Shown here in pieces: positions 1 to 7,718 of a stretch of DNA of 64,000 nucleotides. The stretch is from Ottowia thiooxydans DSM 14619 (GTDB taxonomy: Bacteria; Pseudomonadota; Gammaproteobacteria; Burkholderiales; Burkholderiaceae_C): positions 372,001-436,000 of the forward strand of contig NZ_AUGX01000008.1 in assembly GCF_000422885.1 (NCBI RefSeq), in the 5' to 3' direction. Position numbers and translations under genes: made by a program. The notes under the pieces are model-generated. The model was not told the DNA's origin. It searched no databases and was given only the letters and a program-made list of their open reading frames with translations. Each line of letters opens with the position of its first letter. Position 1 is the first letter of the stretch.

Positions 1-338
1 AAGGCCAGGACGGGGAAGCCTTTCAGAATTTTGACGCCACTGGACAACACACCCCAGGGCCCAGCACAGAAGCCGTGCGCTTTCTCGTGGAGCAACGCGA
101 CGTGCTGGGTTTTGGGTCCGAAGCCATTGGCACTGACGCCGGACAGGGCTACCACCTGCTGCCACCCTACCCCTGCCATTCACTGATGCACGGGGCTGGC
201 AAGTACGGGCTGCAATGCTTGACCAACCTGGACCAGTTGCCCCCCACAGGCGCCGTGCTGTTCAGTGCACCGCTCAAGATCCAGAAAGGCAGTGGAAGCC
301 CATTGCGCGTGCTGGCCCTGGTAGGAGCAGGCGCATGA
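1..338 (+). CDS. Cyclase family protein, 5'-truncated by the window edge
   Basis: An open frame runs from base 3 to the stop at 336-338, giving the last 111 residues of a protein whose start lies outside the window. The visible part (STEAVRFLVEQRDVLGFGSE, then GTDAGQGYHLLPPYPCHSLM and a short beta-strand tail ending VGAGA) matches the C-terminal half of the cyclase/kynurenine-formamidase-like fold, metal-dependent hydrolases of amide or ester bonds. The N-terminal metal motif HxGTHxDxPxH is not in view, so substrate cannot be judged. The stop overlaps the next start as ATGA at 335-338, so it is translationally coupled to the SDR gene. An intact cyclase of the same superfamily lies at 19613-20413. 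Confidence 0.75.
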   Translation, partial: GQDGEAFQNFDATGQHTPGPSTEAVRFLVEQRDVLGFGSEAIGTDAGQGYHLLPPYPCHSLMHGAGKYGLQCLTNLDQLPPTGAVLFSAPLKIQKGSGSPLRVLALVGAGA

Positions 339-1069
339 ACGCGCCCGTCCACAAGGTCGCCGCTGTCACGGGCGGTAGCGCTGGCATTGGCAAGGCCATC
401 TGCGAACAGCTACTGGAACAAGGCTACGAGGTCGTTTCGCTTTCACGCCGTGCCAGCCCACTCACGCATCCACGCTTGCACAACATTGAGGTCGACCTCT
501 CCGACCGCGCGGCCACCAGCGAGGCAGCGCGCGACATGGCCCGCCGCTTCGAGGTCACAACGCTGGTGCACAACGCCGGTGTGATCCGCGCGGCGCTACT
601 GCCCGATGTCAAGCTTTCAGATCTGGACGCGCTGGTTGACCTGCACCTTGGCTGCGCTGTGCAGTTGCTTCAAGCCGCACTGCCGACAATGCGTGCACGG
701 CACTTTGGTCGCGTTGTGCTGCTGTCCTCGCGTGCAGCGCTCGGCTTGCAAACGCGTACCAGTTACTCGGCCACCAAAGCAGGCATGCTGGGCATGGCGC
801 GCACCTGGGCGCTGGAGCTGGCGCCCGAGGGCATCACGGTGAATGTGGTGGCACCGGGCCCCATCCGCACGGATATGTTCTACGACGTGGTGCAAAAGGA
901 CAGTGACAAGGAGCGCCAGCTCGCCGCCTCGGTGCCCGTCAAGCGCCTAGGTGAATCCGCAGACGTGGCACGTGCCGTTTCCTTCTTTGCCGATGCGGCC
1001 AACGGATTCGTCACCGGCCAGGTACTGTATGTCTGCGGTGGCACCAGCGTCGGCAGCCTGGCTCTGTAG
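335..1069 (+). CDS. SDR family NAD(P)-dependent oxidoreductase
   Basis: This 244-residue protein is a classical short-chain dehydrogenase/reductase. The cofactor motif TGGSAGIG sits near residues 12-19, the structural NAG motif follows HNAG near residue 75, and the catalytic pair is YSATK, with the upstream serine in LLSSRAAL. The segment VAPGPIRTDMF after the active site is typical of the family. The start at 335 was chosen over an in-frame upstream ATG at 215 because it overlaps the cyclase stop (ATGA) and begins directly before the Rossmann fold. Coupling to a cyclase-family hydrolase suggests a small catabolic operon. The substrate cannot be read from the sequence. Confidence 0.88.
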   Translation: MNAPVHKVAAVTGGSAGIGKAICEQLLEQGYEVVSLSRRASPLTHPRLHNIEVDLSDRAATSEAARDMARRFEVTTLVHNAGVIRAALLPDVKLSDLDALVDLHLGCAVQLLQAALPTMRARHFGRVVLLSSRAALGLQTRTSYSATKAGMLGMARTWALELAPEGITVNVVAPGPIRTDMFYDVVQKDSDKERQLAASVPVKRLGESADVARAVSFFADAANGFVTGQVLYVCGGTSVGSLAL

Positions 1070-1112
1070 CTTTTACTTTGGCGGCTTAATGCGTAGCCTG
1101 CCCATCAGGTGA

Positions 1113-1622
1113 TCAGCCTGCGGGCCGATGCAGTTCAATGATGCGCCTCAAGGTGACCTTGAGCGCTTCGGCCCGCTTTAAACCAAAGGGTTGCAACACA
1201 CGATGTTCGTGCTCTTTGGCCTTATTGATCAAACTGGCCACAATGGTTTTCCCAGCCTCAGTGATGCGCACCATGGTGATGCGGCGATCAGTTTCATGCG
1301 GAAAACGCTCCACATAACCCCTCGCCTCCATGCGATCGAGCAGGCGCGTGACAGTGGGTTGTTTACTGACGGAAATCTGCGCAAGCCCACCAATGCTGAT
1401 CCCGGGCTGGCCGGTCAATGAAGCCAGAACCCGCCATTCAGTGACAGAGAACCCAGCCAACTGCACCTCGCGATGGAACTCCGTTGATATGAGCTTGCTC
1501 GCTTGCGCCAGCAACGCAGGCAGGTAGTCATCGACGAAGGGCAAAGATAGCTCTTCATCGAACTCAGGGGCGTCTTCATCGGGACGGGCGTTGTCCCGAT
1601 GAGAGAGGGGTGATGCGGTCAT
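1113..1622 (-). CDS. MarR family transcriptional regulator
   Basis: This 169-residue protein has a MarR winged helix. SVTEWRVLASL begins the first DNA-binding helices near residue 58, the recognition helix lies around SVSKQPTVTRLLDRM, and the wing is ERFPHETDRRITMVRIT. An acidic N-terminal 25 residues precedes the dimer helices. MarR proteins repress nearby genes and are released by small aromatic or oxidant ligands. It converges on the cyclase-SDR operon, so it may control that operon or a catabolic gene outside the window. No obvious palindromic operator was identified upstream of its start. Confidence 0.88.
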   Translation of the reverse strand: MTASPLSHRDNARPDEDAPEFDEELSLPFVDDYLPALLAQASKLISTEFHREVQLAGFSVTEWRVLASLTGQPGISIGGLAQISVSKQPTVTRLLDRMEARGYVERFPHETDRRITMVRITEAGKTIVASLINKAKEHEHRVLQPFGLKRAEALKVTLRRIIELHRPAG

Positions 1623-2070
1623 TCGTCGACGTCAATCGCTGGGTGCCGCATGCGGCGGCGACATCGAATCATACTGATCTAGTGGCCGTGTTTCGGCAAT
1701 AACCATGGAGCAATGGCCGATAGTGGTGCTGAATCCACTTACCCATACGTCGTAAGCAATTCGAGCTCTGACACGCTTGAATGTTTTTCGAACGTCCCGA
1801 GATGAGCGTCTGGTTTCGTGCACTGGCTTGCTCTCCCATCCCAATCGTTGCACACGTTGGCTTCTCCTGACGAGGTGCCCTGCGCAAACAACGCCTCTGT
1901 TTCGGATGTGGTTACGTGGCGCCTGCGGAGGGCGGCGTCGGAGTTTCAAATCTGAGATTGGGAGGCAGATTCCAGTCTCAGAGTCCTAGCGCGTGCTGAA
2001 AAATGGGGGTCGTTACCCCCTGCCGAACATACCTTCTTTGCGTGGCCGCAAACAGCTCTGGTCCGGAGCT
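1623..2070. other. Gene-free spacer between marR and hipA
   Basis: About 450 bases with no convincing gene. Short overlapping frames on both strands (for example minus 1632-1949) have arginine-rich, low-complexity translations that match no family I recognise. The only structure I can support is the hairpin at 1951-1982. It may be decayed sequence beside the toxin-antitoxin pair, but no insertion-sequence end was recognised. Confidence 0.5.
1951..1982 (-). terminator. Hairpin downstream of hipBA, possible terminator
   Basis: Inverted repeat TCTGAGATTGG at 1951-1961 and CCAGTCTCAGA at 1972-1982, with 10 of 11 positions paired and a 10-base loop. Read on the minus strand it lies about 90 bases past the hipA stop and is followed by a short T-rich stretch, so it could end the hipBA transcript. 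The T-run is weak. Confidence 0.45.
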
Positions 2071-3414
2071 TCAGGGCAAAAGCTTGCGAGTTTCTGCCGT
2101 GCTGATCTCGTCCAGGTGCCGGAACGCGGGCGCAATCTTGGCAATGTCGTCAGCCGAGACGCCCGAGCGCTCAAACGATATCTTCCACTCCCGGACGACC
2201 CGCCAGACCTCGCCCATTAACTCGCAAGCGCGGCCTCGGCTCAACGAGAACATGGGATGTCCCTCCAACGCGTTGTTGAGCGTCGCAAGGCGACCCTGCG
2301 GGCCAATACCCAGGTGAAGAAAGCGCTCAGTCGCCAAGCTCGGCCGCGGCAGCACATCATAGAGAGGGCTAAGCCGCCAGCCGGGCAGCCTGGGATCCCA
2401 GAGGAACCCATGGTTGCGCAGGTGGTCGTCGTCGTTGCTAGCGAAGATGTTGAAAACCATCCGCTTGAAGAGCTCTTCGTTGTCCGCACGAATCACGCTT
2501 GGATGACAGTAACAACGTACGGCGGTGGCCAGGTCGGCATACGATTTCGTTCGCGACTCGGTCTCTTCGCATCCCACAAGGGTCAACCCGCTCACGAAGC
2601 CCATGCGGCGCTCGTTCAAGGCGCCGGTGGGTACGAGCATGAAGTCCGTTGCCGCGGTTGGATGTGTCCCTTGCGCCAGCCAGTAGCGGTCGAAGCGTCG
2701 AATCATCATGATGCGGCGACCTCCCAGATGGCGCGTGACCACAGGGGGCACGTTCAAGCCGGTCTCGCCTGCGAGCCTCAGTGAAGCACATTCGATCGCA
2801 GGGATGTCATAGGCGTCATTCTTGCTTTGAAACTTCGCCAGCCAGAGGAGGCCGCTTTCATCGCGCACAGAAGCTTTAGGTCGGGCGCCGCCCAGTGCTG
2901 TCCCAGCCATGAAGATGTCATCGAGGTGTGCCGGGATATCCTGACCGGCCTCGATGCGCTCCACAGCTTCCATCAAGTAAGCGAGCGCGTGGACGCCGCC
3001 GATGGCGCCCTTTGGCTCATCCAAGATGTTGGAACGGATGTCCAGCGCGCCGACCCTCTCGCTGCCTGCATGCAGCAGGTATTGCGACTCGGCAAGGCTG
3101 TTGGCAGGCACCTTGAGCTTAGCCTCGATAACCCGGCGCCCCCAGGAATCCGGCGCGGCGTCCCGGATGCCACCAAAGCTCACCAGATTGTTAGCTGGCA
3201 GCAATAACTTGCCCCTGACGGGCTGCGGACCATGGATATCCAGGCTAACCGGGTCAACCTCCAGGGCATCGGCGCGATTCAGGTAGTTCATGCCGTAGGC
3301 AAAGCGCGATGCCAGCAACTCAGGGCCCTGCTCGGTCAGTGTGAGCTGTCCGCAAGGCGCCCAGCCTTCGCCGAGGTGCGCAAAGGTCATCAGCTTCAGT
3401 TCTTTGGCCGCCAT
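2071..3414 (-). CDS. hipA: HipA-family serine/threonine kinase toxin
   Basis: This 447-residue protein is the toxin of a type II toxin-antitoxin pair. HipA kinases phosphorylate translation factors such as glutamyl-tRNA synthetase and push cells into persistence. The N-terminal HipA-N1 region spans roughly residues 1-115, then comes the kinase domain. The glycine-rich loop GGARPK is at 175-180, an ATP-binding lysine lies in WLAKF near 194, the catalytic loop NDDDHLRN is at 327-334 with Asp329 as likely base, and the metal-binding Asp is in LYDVLP near 353. All key kinase residues are present, so it should be active. The antitoxin is encoded 39 bases upstream in the same orientation. Its target is not inferable. 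Confidence 0.92.
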   Translation of the reverse strand: MAAKELKLMTFAHLGEGWAPCGQLTLTEQGPELLASRFAYGMNYLNRADALEVDPVSLDIHGPQPVRGKLLLPANNLVSFGGIRDAAPDSWGRRVIEAKLKVPANSLAESQYLLHAGSERVGALDIRSNILDEPKGAIGGVHALAYLMEAVERIEAGQDIPAHLDDIFMAGTALGGARPKASVRDESGLLWLAKFQSKNDAYDIPAIECASLRLAGETGLNVPPVVTRHLGGRRIMMIRRFDRYWLAQGTHPTAATDFMLVPTGALNERRMGFVSGLTLVGCEETESRTKSYADLATAVRCYCHPSVIRADNEELFKRMVFNIFASNDDDHLRNHGFLWDPRLPGWRLSPLYDVLPRPSLATERFLHLGIGPQGRLATLNNALEGHPMFSLSRGRACELMGEVWRVVREWKISFERSGVSADDIAKIAPAFRHLDEISTAETRKLLP

Positions 3415-3453
3415 GGAAATTCCGCTTCAGATGAAAGCACTACCTTCACAGAT

Positions 3454-3795
3454 TTAAAAGTTCAGCTCGTCGAGTTCAGCGGCGCTCAGGTCGCGAACGC
3501 GCTTCGTCGCCTCCCGGGCCTGAAGGGCAGTCAGCGCGGGGTCGGCCTGGTTCAAGAGTTCTGCCAGCGTGGTGCCTGGTGCGACGGCATCCAGATACCG
3601 AAGCACTTGCCCAATGGCCAAGCCGGGGTCTCCCTTCTCCAGGCGGTAGGCCGTATTGCGCGACAACCCTGCGCGCAGTGCAGCATCAGCCTGCTTGACC
3701 TTGCGTGCCTGGCGTAAGCGCGCCAGGAGATGTCCGAGGTGGACAACCTCCTGAGCGATGCGCGGGCTAAGAACTGCAGATTGTTCTATTTTCAT
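3454..3795 (-). CDS. hipB: HipB-like XRE antitoxin
   Basis: This 113-residue protein precedes hipA in the same operon. Residues about 20-75 form an XRE helix-turn-helix (LARLRQARKVKQADAALRAG, then LSRNTAYRLEKGDPGLAIG). The C-terminal tail ending LDELNF is the kind of segment HipB antitoxins use to dock on HipA. HipB proteins neutralise the kinase and repress their own promoter. It is longer at the N-terminus than the 88-residue E. coli HipB. The promoter region upstream (3801-3924) carries repeated AT-rich motifs that fit autoregulation. Confidence 0.9.
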   Translation of the reverse strand: MKIEQSAVLSPRIAQEVVHLGHLLARLRQARKVKQADAALRAGLSRNTAYRLEKGDPGLAIGQVLRYLDAVAPGTTLAELLNQADPALTALQAREATKRVRDLSAAELDELNF

Positions 3796-3800
3796 GTTCT

Positions 3801-3924
3801 TTAAATCACCCTATAACTTTTTAAAGAGTGATTTAACGAGCATGCTACTTCATGGTGAGTACACCGTCAAATTATGCTCTATTAATCGATCATAATTGAC
3901 ATAAGGATCGATTTAACGATCATG
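3801..3924. promoter_or_regulatory. hipBA promoter with repeated operator-like motifs
   Basis: The spacer upstream of hipB is AT-rich against a GC-rich background. GATTTAACGAGCATG (3830-3844) and GATTTAACGATCATG (3910-3924) differ at one base. A related motif, TTAATCGATCATAA, lies at 3882-3895, and TTAAATCAC, the inverse of GTGATTTAA, is at 3801-3809. Three spaced repeats plus one inverted copy is the layout expected for cooperative binding by HipB or HipBA. Binding is inferred; only the repeats are seen. Confidence 0.65.
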
Positions 3925-4059
3925 TATTGGCGCTATGCAGACCATCCCTGGTGCCGCGCTGCAGACTTTGACATCCATAAAACCGCAGTCCTAGGTCGCC
4001 GTCGCCCCTGATTTTTTAAATTCAAGCCAAAGCAAAGCCCAAGGCTGAACCGTAGCGAG

Positions 4060-5448
4060 TCAGGAGGAGCCTATGACCTCTTGCGTCCGCTTTCGCTCCA
4101 ACACCCATAGCAACACCCCACCAATGACCAACACGCCGACGCCAGCCAAGGCCCCGGCCTTCACATAAGCCAGTGAAGACCACAGCATGTACAAGCACAC
4201 CGAGGCGAATAACAAGGGCAGCACGGGATAAAGCGGCACTTTGAATGGCCGCGGTGTCTGGGGCTCACGCACGCGCAAGACGATGAGTGCAATGGCGCAG
4301 AGGAAGAAGAAGGTCCAGAACACCGGCGCGGTGTAATCCACCATGACTTGAAAGCCACTGCGCAAGCTGCCGCCAAAAACCACCAGCGCCAAAGCGAAAG
4401 CTGATTGCGCATAGAGGGCTGCGGCAGGCACACCACGCTCCGGGTGCCAGCGACCGAGCGCATGCAGCGCGGGCCAGTCTCGGCCGACCGCGAAGTTGGT
4501 GCGGGAGCCGACGATCATGGTGGCATTGATGGAAGTCAATGCGGCTACTGCCACGGCCAGCGAGATCAAGGTTTCCCCTGTACGGCCAAAGGCAACCCGT
4601 AGCAGATCAGCCGCTACGGCTTCGCTTTTGGCCATGCCCTGGATACCAAGACCATACAAGTAGGCCAGGTTGACAGCCAGATAGAGCACCGTGATGAGCG
4701 CAAGGCTGATGCCCAGTGCGTGAAGCATGCTGCGGCGTGAGCCACGCAGCTCAGCGCTAAGGTATGCGGCCTCGTTCCATCCGCCATAGGTCAGCAAAAC
4801 AAACACCATGGCCAATCCCAGCATGGCCATGCTGGGGGTACTGGAGGTAGCAGAGGCGGCGGCCTCTCCAATGATGGGCGCCACGGGTGCAGCGCCCTCC
4901 CCTCCCAGCCACAACCACAACCCGGCGGCCACGATCAGCACCAGCCCCAGTACTTCGGCGAGCGTCAACCAGCTCTGGGTGCTGGCGCTGGCACTGATGC
5001 CGCGCGCATTGACCCAGGTGAGCGCCAAGATGGCTAGAGCACCCCAGATTGCCGCGCTATAGCTACCCAGTGGCAGCAAGGCGCTCATGTAGTCGCCGAA
5101 TACAAAGGCGAGCAAGGCGATGGAGCCGGTGGTGATGACCGAAAAGCGCGCCCATGCGAAAAGGAACGATACGCGGCGCCCGTAGGCGCGCTGCAGAAAA
5201 TGATAGTCACCCCCCGCGTGCGGCCAAGCGGCTGCCAATTCGGCATAGCAGAGCGCGCCGATGAAGGAGATGACGCCACCGGCCACCCAGGCTGCGAGCA
5301 TCCAGCCCGGAGACCCGGTGAATTGCGCCACCAAGGAGGGGGCTTTAAAGATACCCGCACCGATGACGATGCCGACGATGATGGCCACAGCCTCGCGCAG
5401 CCCTAGAGTGGGCTGCGGCTGCGAATGCTCGCTCGCGGACGAGGTCAT
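4060..5448 (-). CDS. APC family amino acid permease
   Basis: This 462-residue protein is an amino acid-polyamine-organocation transporter with about 12 hydrophobic segments. The first helix carries the substrate-binding signature GIVIGAGIFKAPS, followed by the conserved YAELAAAWPHAGGDYHFL. The layout resembles the LAT-type exchangers. It should move amino acids across the inner membrane; the exact substrate is unclear. Its start overlaps the stop of the upstream exported methyltransferase gene by four bases (5445-5448), so both are probably translated from one transcript. That link between a transporter and a periplasmic methyltransferase is unexplained. Confidence 0.9.
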   Translation of the reverse strand: MTSSASEHSQPQPTLGLREAVAIIVGIVIGAGIFKAPSLVAQFTGSPGWMLAAWVAGGVISFIGALCYAELAAAWPHAGGDYHFLQRAYGRRVSFLFAWARFSVITTGSIALLAFVFGDYMSALLPLGSYSAAIWGALAILALTWVNARGISASASTQSWLTLAEVLGLVLIVAAGLWLWLGGEGAAPVAPIIGEAAASATSSTPSMAMLGLAMVFVLLTYGGWNEAAYLSAELRGSRRSMLHALGISLALITVLYLAVNLAYLYGLGIQGMAKSEAVAADLLRVAFGRTGETLISLAVAVAALTSINATMIVGSRTNFAVGRDWPALHALGRWHPERGVPAAALYAQSAFALALVVFGGSLRSGFQVMVDYTAPVFWTFFFLCAIALIVLRVREPQTPRPFKVPLYPVLPLLFASVCLYMLWSSLAYVKAGALAGVGVLVIGGVLLWVLERKRTQEVIGSS

Positions 5449-6401
5449 TCTGAGTACAGTGAGTCAGCCTCGTTTTCAGGGGCGGGCCCGGAGCCACCAA
5501 TGGCGGGAGCCGCACCTACCCGGCGCGCTGTAAAGGGCGCGCGCTTGTTGTCTTCAAAGACAGAGCCGTTGATACGGTCCCCGGACACCTGCCCCTCGAA
5601 CCGGCGCAGGTGGCCATCTTCATCGGTCAGCGAAAAAGTGACGCGATCGCCCGCCACTTTCTGATTTCGCACGCTGGTGCTGAAATCTTTGAAGCGGGCC
5701 TCACCAGTGAAATTCTGGAACGTCTGCGCCAAGCTGAGCTTGACATCCGCGGGACCGCCTTGCTGCGGAAAAGACAGCTCCCAGTCCCCTCCGACATTGG
5801 CCGGCACCAGCCACAAATAAACTGAGGCGGTGCCCACGCGCGAAGTTTCGTCTGGGACCCAGCGCCCCATGTTGAAAGCGTGCGAAACCACTCGGGTGCC
5901 AGGCTTCAAAGCCATGATGCGGGGGCGTAACTTCAGATTCAGGTGCGGCAGCAGGTACATGGTGATCACTGTGGCGCGCGAAAAATCGGATTCAAAAATA
6001 TCCGCTTTTTCAAACTCAGCGCGCTTACCCACACCAGAAGCCTGTGCTCGGCGATTGGACAACTCCACCAGATCCGGGTTGTATTCAATGCCCTTCCCCT
6101 GCGCGTTGAATTCGCGCGCTGCGGCAATCACGATTTTGCCGTCGCCCGAACCCAGGTCAATGACGTAATCCTGCGGCGTGGTGTTCGCCAGGCGCAGCAT
6201 GCGGGTGACCAAGGTGTCGGGCGAGGGAATCCAGATGACATCCTTGCCAAATTGGCCGCGCGTAGGTTCGTAAGCGCCACCGGGGGTAGCCGGCTTTTGA
6301 GCGAACAGGGCAGGAGAAACCAGCAGGCCACTTGCAGCCAGCGCACCCGAACGAGCAAGGAACGAGCGGCGAGGCATGTAGGAAAAATCGGTGAGGGTCA
6401 A
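5445..6401 (-). CDS. Tat-exported class I SAM-methyltransferase-like protein
   Basis: This 318-residue protein starts with a twin-arginine signal (PRRSFLARSG at about 10-19, then a hydrophobic stretch and ALFAQ cleavage region). The mature part has a Rossmann methyltransferase core: motif I VIDLGSGDGK at 80-89, the acidic residue after strand 2 in GIEYNPD, and motif IV-like TMYLLPHLNLKLRP. A beta-rich C-terminal domain of about 120 residues follows. A methyltransferase in the periplasm is odd because S-adenosylmethionine is cytoplasmic; it may act before export, bind another ligand, or methylate a surface lipid or protein. A paralogue lies at 45120-46070. An internal start at Met9 is possible. 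Confidence 0.82.
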   Translation of the reverse strand: MTLTDFSYMPRRSFLARSGALAASGLLVSPALFAQKPATPGGAYEPTRGQFGKDVIWIPSPDTLVTRMLRLANTTPQDYVIDLGSGDGKIVIAAAREFNAQGKGIEYNPDLVELSNRRAQASGVGKRAEFEKADIFESDFSRATVITMYLLPHLNLKLRPRIMALKPGTRVVSHAFNMGRWVPDETSRVGTASVYLWLVPANVGGDWELSFPQQGGPADVKLSLAQTFQNFTGEARFKDFSTSVRNQKVAGDRVTFSLTDEDGHLRRFEGQVSGDRINGSVFEDNKRAPFTARRVGAAPAIGGSGPAPENEADSLYSE

Positions 6402-6469
6402 AAAATTCTCCGCGAAAGAGTGGCCGAAACCGGTGGGGTTGTACCGCGAACAAAAGAAGGAAGTTCTCT

Positions 6470-6631
6470 AGAGCGTGTTCGAAGTCTCTGCGCGAGGATC
6501 ATTGTGGTCGAAAAGCTGTGGATGCAAGGCGAAAAACGCAGGGATACCCCATGGTATCGCGAGTATTTTTAACGCCGCAGACGCAGTTTTTGGGCCGCAG
6601 TGAGACCGCGAGGAGGCTTTGGACACGCTCT
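6470..6631. repeat. 162-bp imperfect palindromic (MITE-like) element
   Basis: The ends are inverted: AGAGCGTGTTCGAAG on the left and CTTTGGACACGCTCT on the right (13 of 15 positions pair). The arms stay largely complementary inward to an apical GATACC-CCAT-GGTATC hairpin near 6560. It has no coding capacity. The rest of the 6402-6757 spacer holds only promoter-like AT-rich sequence. Its size and shape match the unrelated palindrome at 54005-54170, so both are probably non-autonomous mobile or REP-like elements. Confidence 0.7.
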
Positions 6632-6757
6632 TACCGTGCAGTAACAAATACTATTGAGAGGATAAAAGCCATAGACGCTTCACAACGTAATACCCAACTG
6701 CTTTTATGTCCTTTCTTGCTTCATGGGTTTTCGCCGCCATCCTGGCTCGTCCCTCAG

Positions 6758-7705
6758 CTAATCAATCAGGCCTTGATGAACGGTTGGATAGGCCAGCCGA
6801 AGCCGAAGCTCACGTTTCATGCGCTGGTTGTCCAACCGGCGGGATTCGCGCATGAAGGAAAGCCGCATGGCAGAGAGCGTTTCGGCCGCCTGCGCCAGGG
6901 TGGTGCGTGGTGGGCGGGGAAGTTGATAAAGATCGGCGGCCAGATCCATGTAGTCGCCCATCTTCAGATCGCTGTCGTCGCTGACGTTCACCACACGTTG
7001 CGGCCTGCCGTGCCAAAGCGCGAGCACGCAGGCGCGAGCCAGATCATCGGCGTGGATGTGGTTGGTGAATACGTCTTCTTCGGCCACCAGCACGGGAGTA
7101 GCTTTCAACAGGCGCTCGCGCGGTGTGCCGCCTTCCCGATCAGGTGCGTATATGCCTGGAATCCTCAAAATGCTGGCGCGCACACCCCGGCGACCGAGGG
7201 AGCGCATATGCAATTCAGCATCCACCCGGCGCCAGGCACGGGGTGTTTGCGGGTTGACGGCGCGAGTCTCGTTCAACCATTCGCCCCCGCAATCGCCGTA
7301 CACGCCGCTTGTCGATCCGTAAACCATGGACAGAGGCAGCTCCCGCCTGAGAAGTACTCGCGTGAGTGCCTGCGTGCGTGGATCCGCCATGCCCTCACCC
7401 GGAGGCGGGGCCAGATGGATCACGCGTGAAGCCAACCCAGCCACCCGGGCCAGCGTGCCCGGACGATCCAAATCACCCAACAGTGGAACGATGCCGGCGG
7501 CGCGCAGCGCTGGCACCCGCTCCGAGTTGGATGTCAAAGCCAGTACTCGCACGCGTTGACGCAGGAGCTGCGCCGCGCGCATGCCTACATCGCCACAACC
7601 GACGATCAGCACCCGCTGACGCCGGAAGCGAGCCGGCAAGGCTCCGAGGGGGTTCAGGTTTGAAGGCAAAATCAGCCAATCTGGAAACACAATAAGAATC
7701 CCCAA
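6758..7705 (-). CDS. NAD-dependent epimerase/dehydratase family protein (YeeZ-like)
   Basis: This 315-residue protein has an extended-SDR fold. The nucleotide loop VLIVGCGDVGMR is at about 32-43, SSVIHLAPPP-like sequence follows at the end of strand 4 (here SRVIHLAPPP), and the active-site strand reads MVYGSTSGVYGDCGG. The catalytic YxxxK of typical epimerases is not clear, as in the YeeZ group of NAD(P)-binding proteins of unknown substrate. The first 25 residues are hydrophobic and may not be translated; the true start could be nearer 7640. It diverges from the ferredoxin-reductase gene with only 13 bases between the annotated starts. Confidence 0.78.
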   Translation of the reverse strand: MGILIVFPDWLILPSNLNPLGALPARFRRQRVLIVGCGDVGMRAAQLLRQRVRVLALTSNSERVPALRAAGIVPLLGDLDRPGTLARVAGLASRVIHLAPPPGEGMADPRTQALTRVLLRRELPLSMVYGSTSGVYGDCGGEWLNETRAVNPQTPRAWRRVDAELHMRSLGRRGVRASILRIPGIYAPDREGGTPRERLLKATPVLVAEEDVFTNHIHADDLARACVLALWHGRPQRVVNVSDDSDLKMGDYMDLAADLYQLPRPPRTTLAQAAETLSAMRLSFMRESRRLDNQRMKRELRLRLAYPTVHQGLID

Positions 7706-7718
7706 GGATACCTATCCC

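Noticed and set aside
1632-1949. 105-residue minus-strand frame after marR
   Set aside because: Arginine-rich translation with no family match and competing frames on both strands; treated as non-coding.
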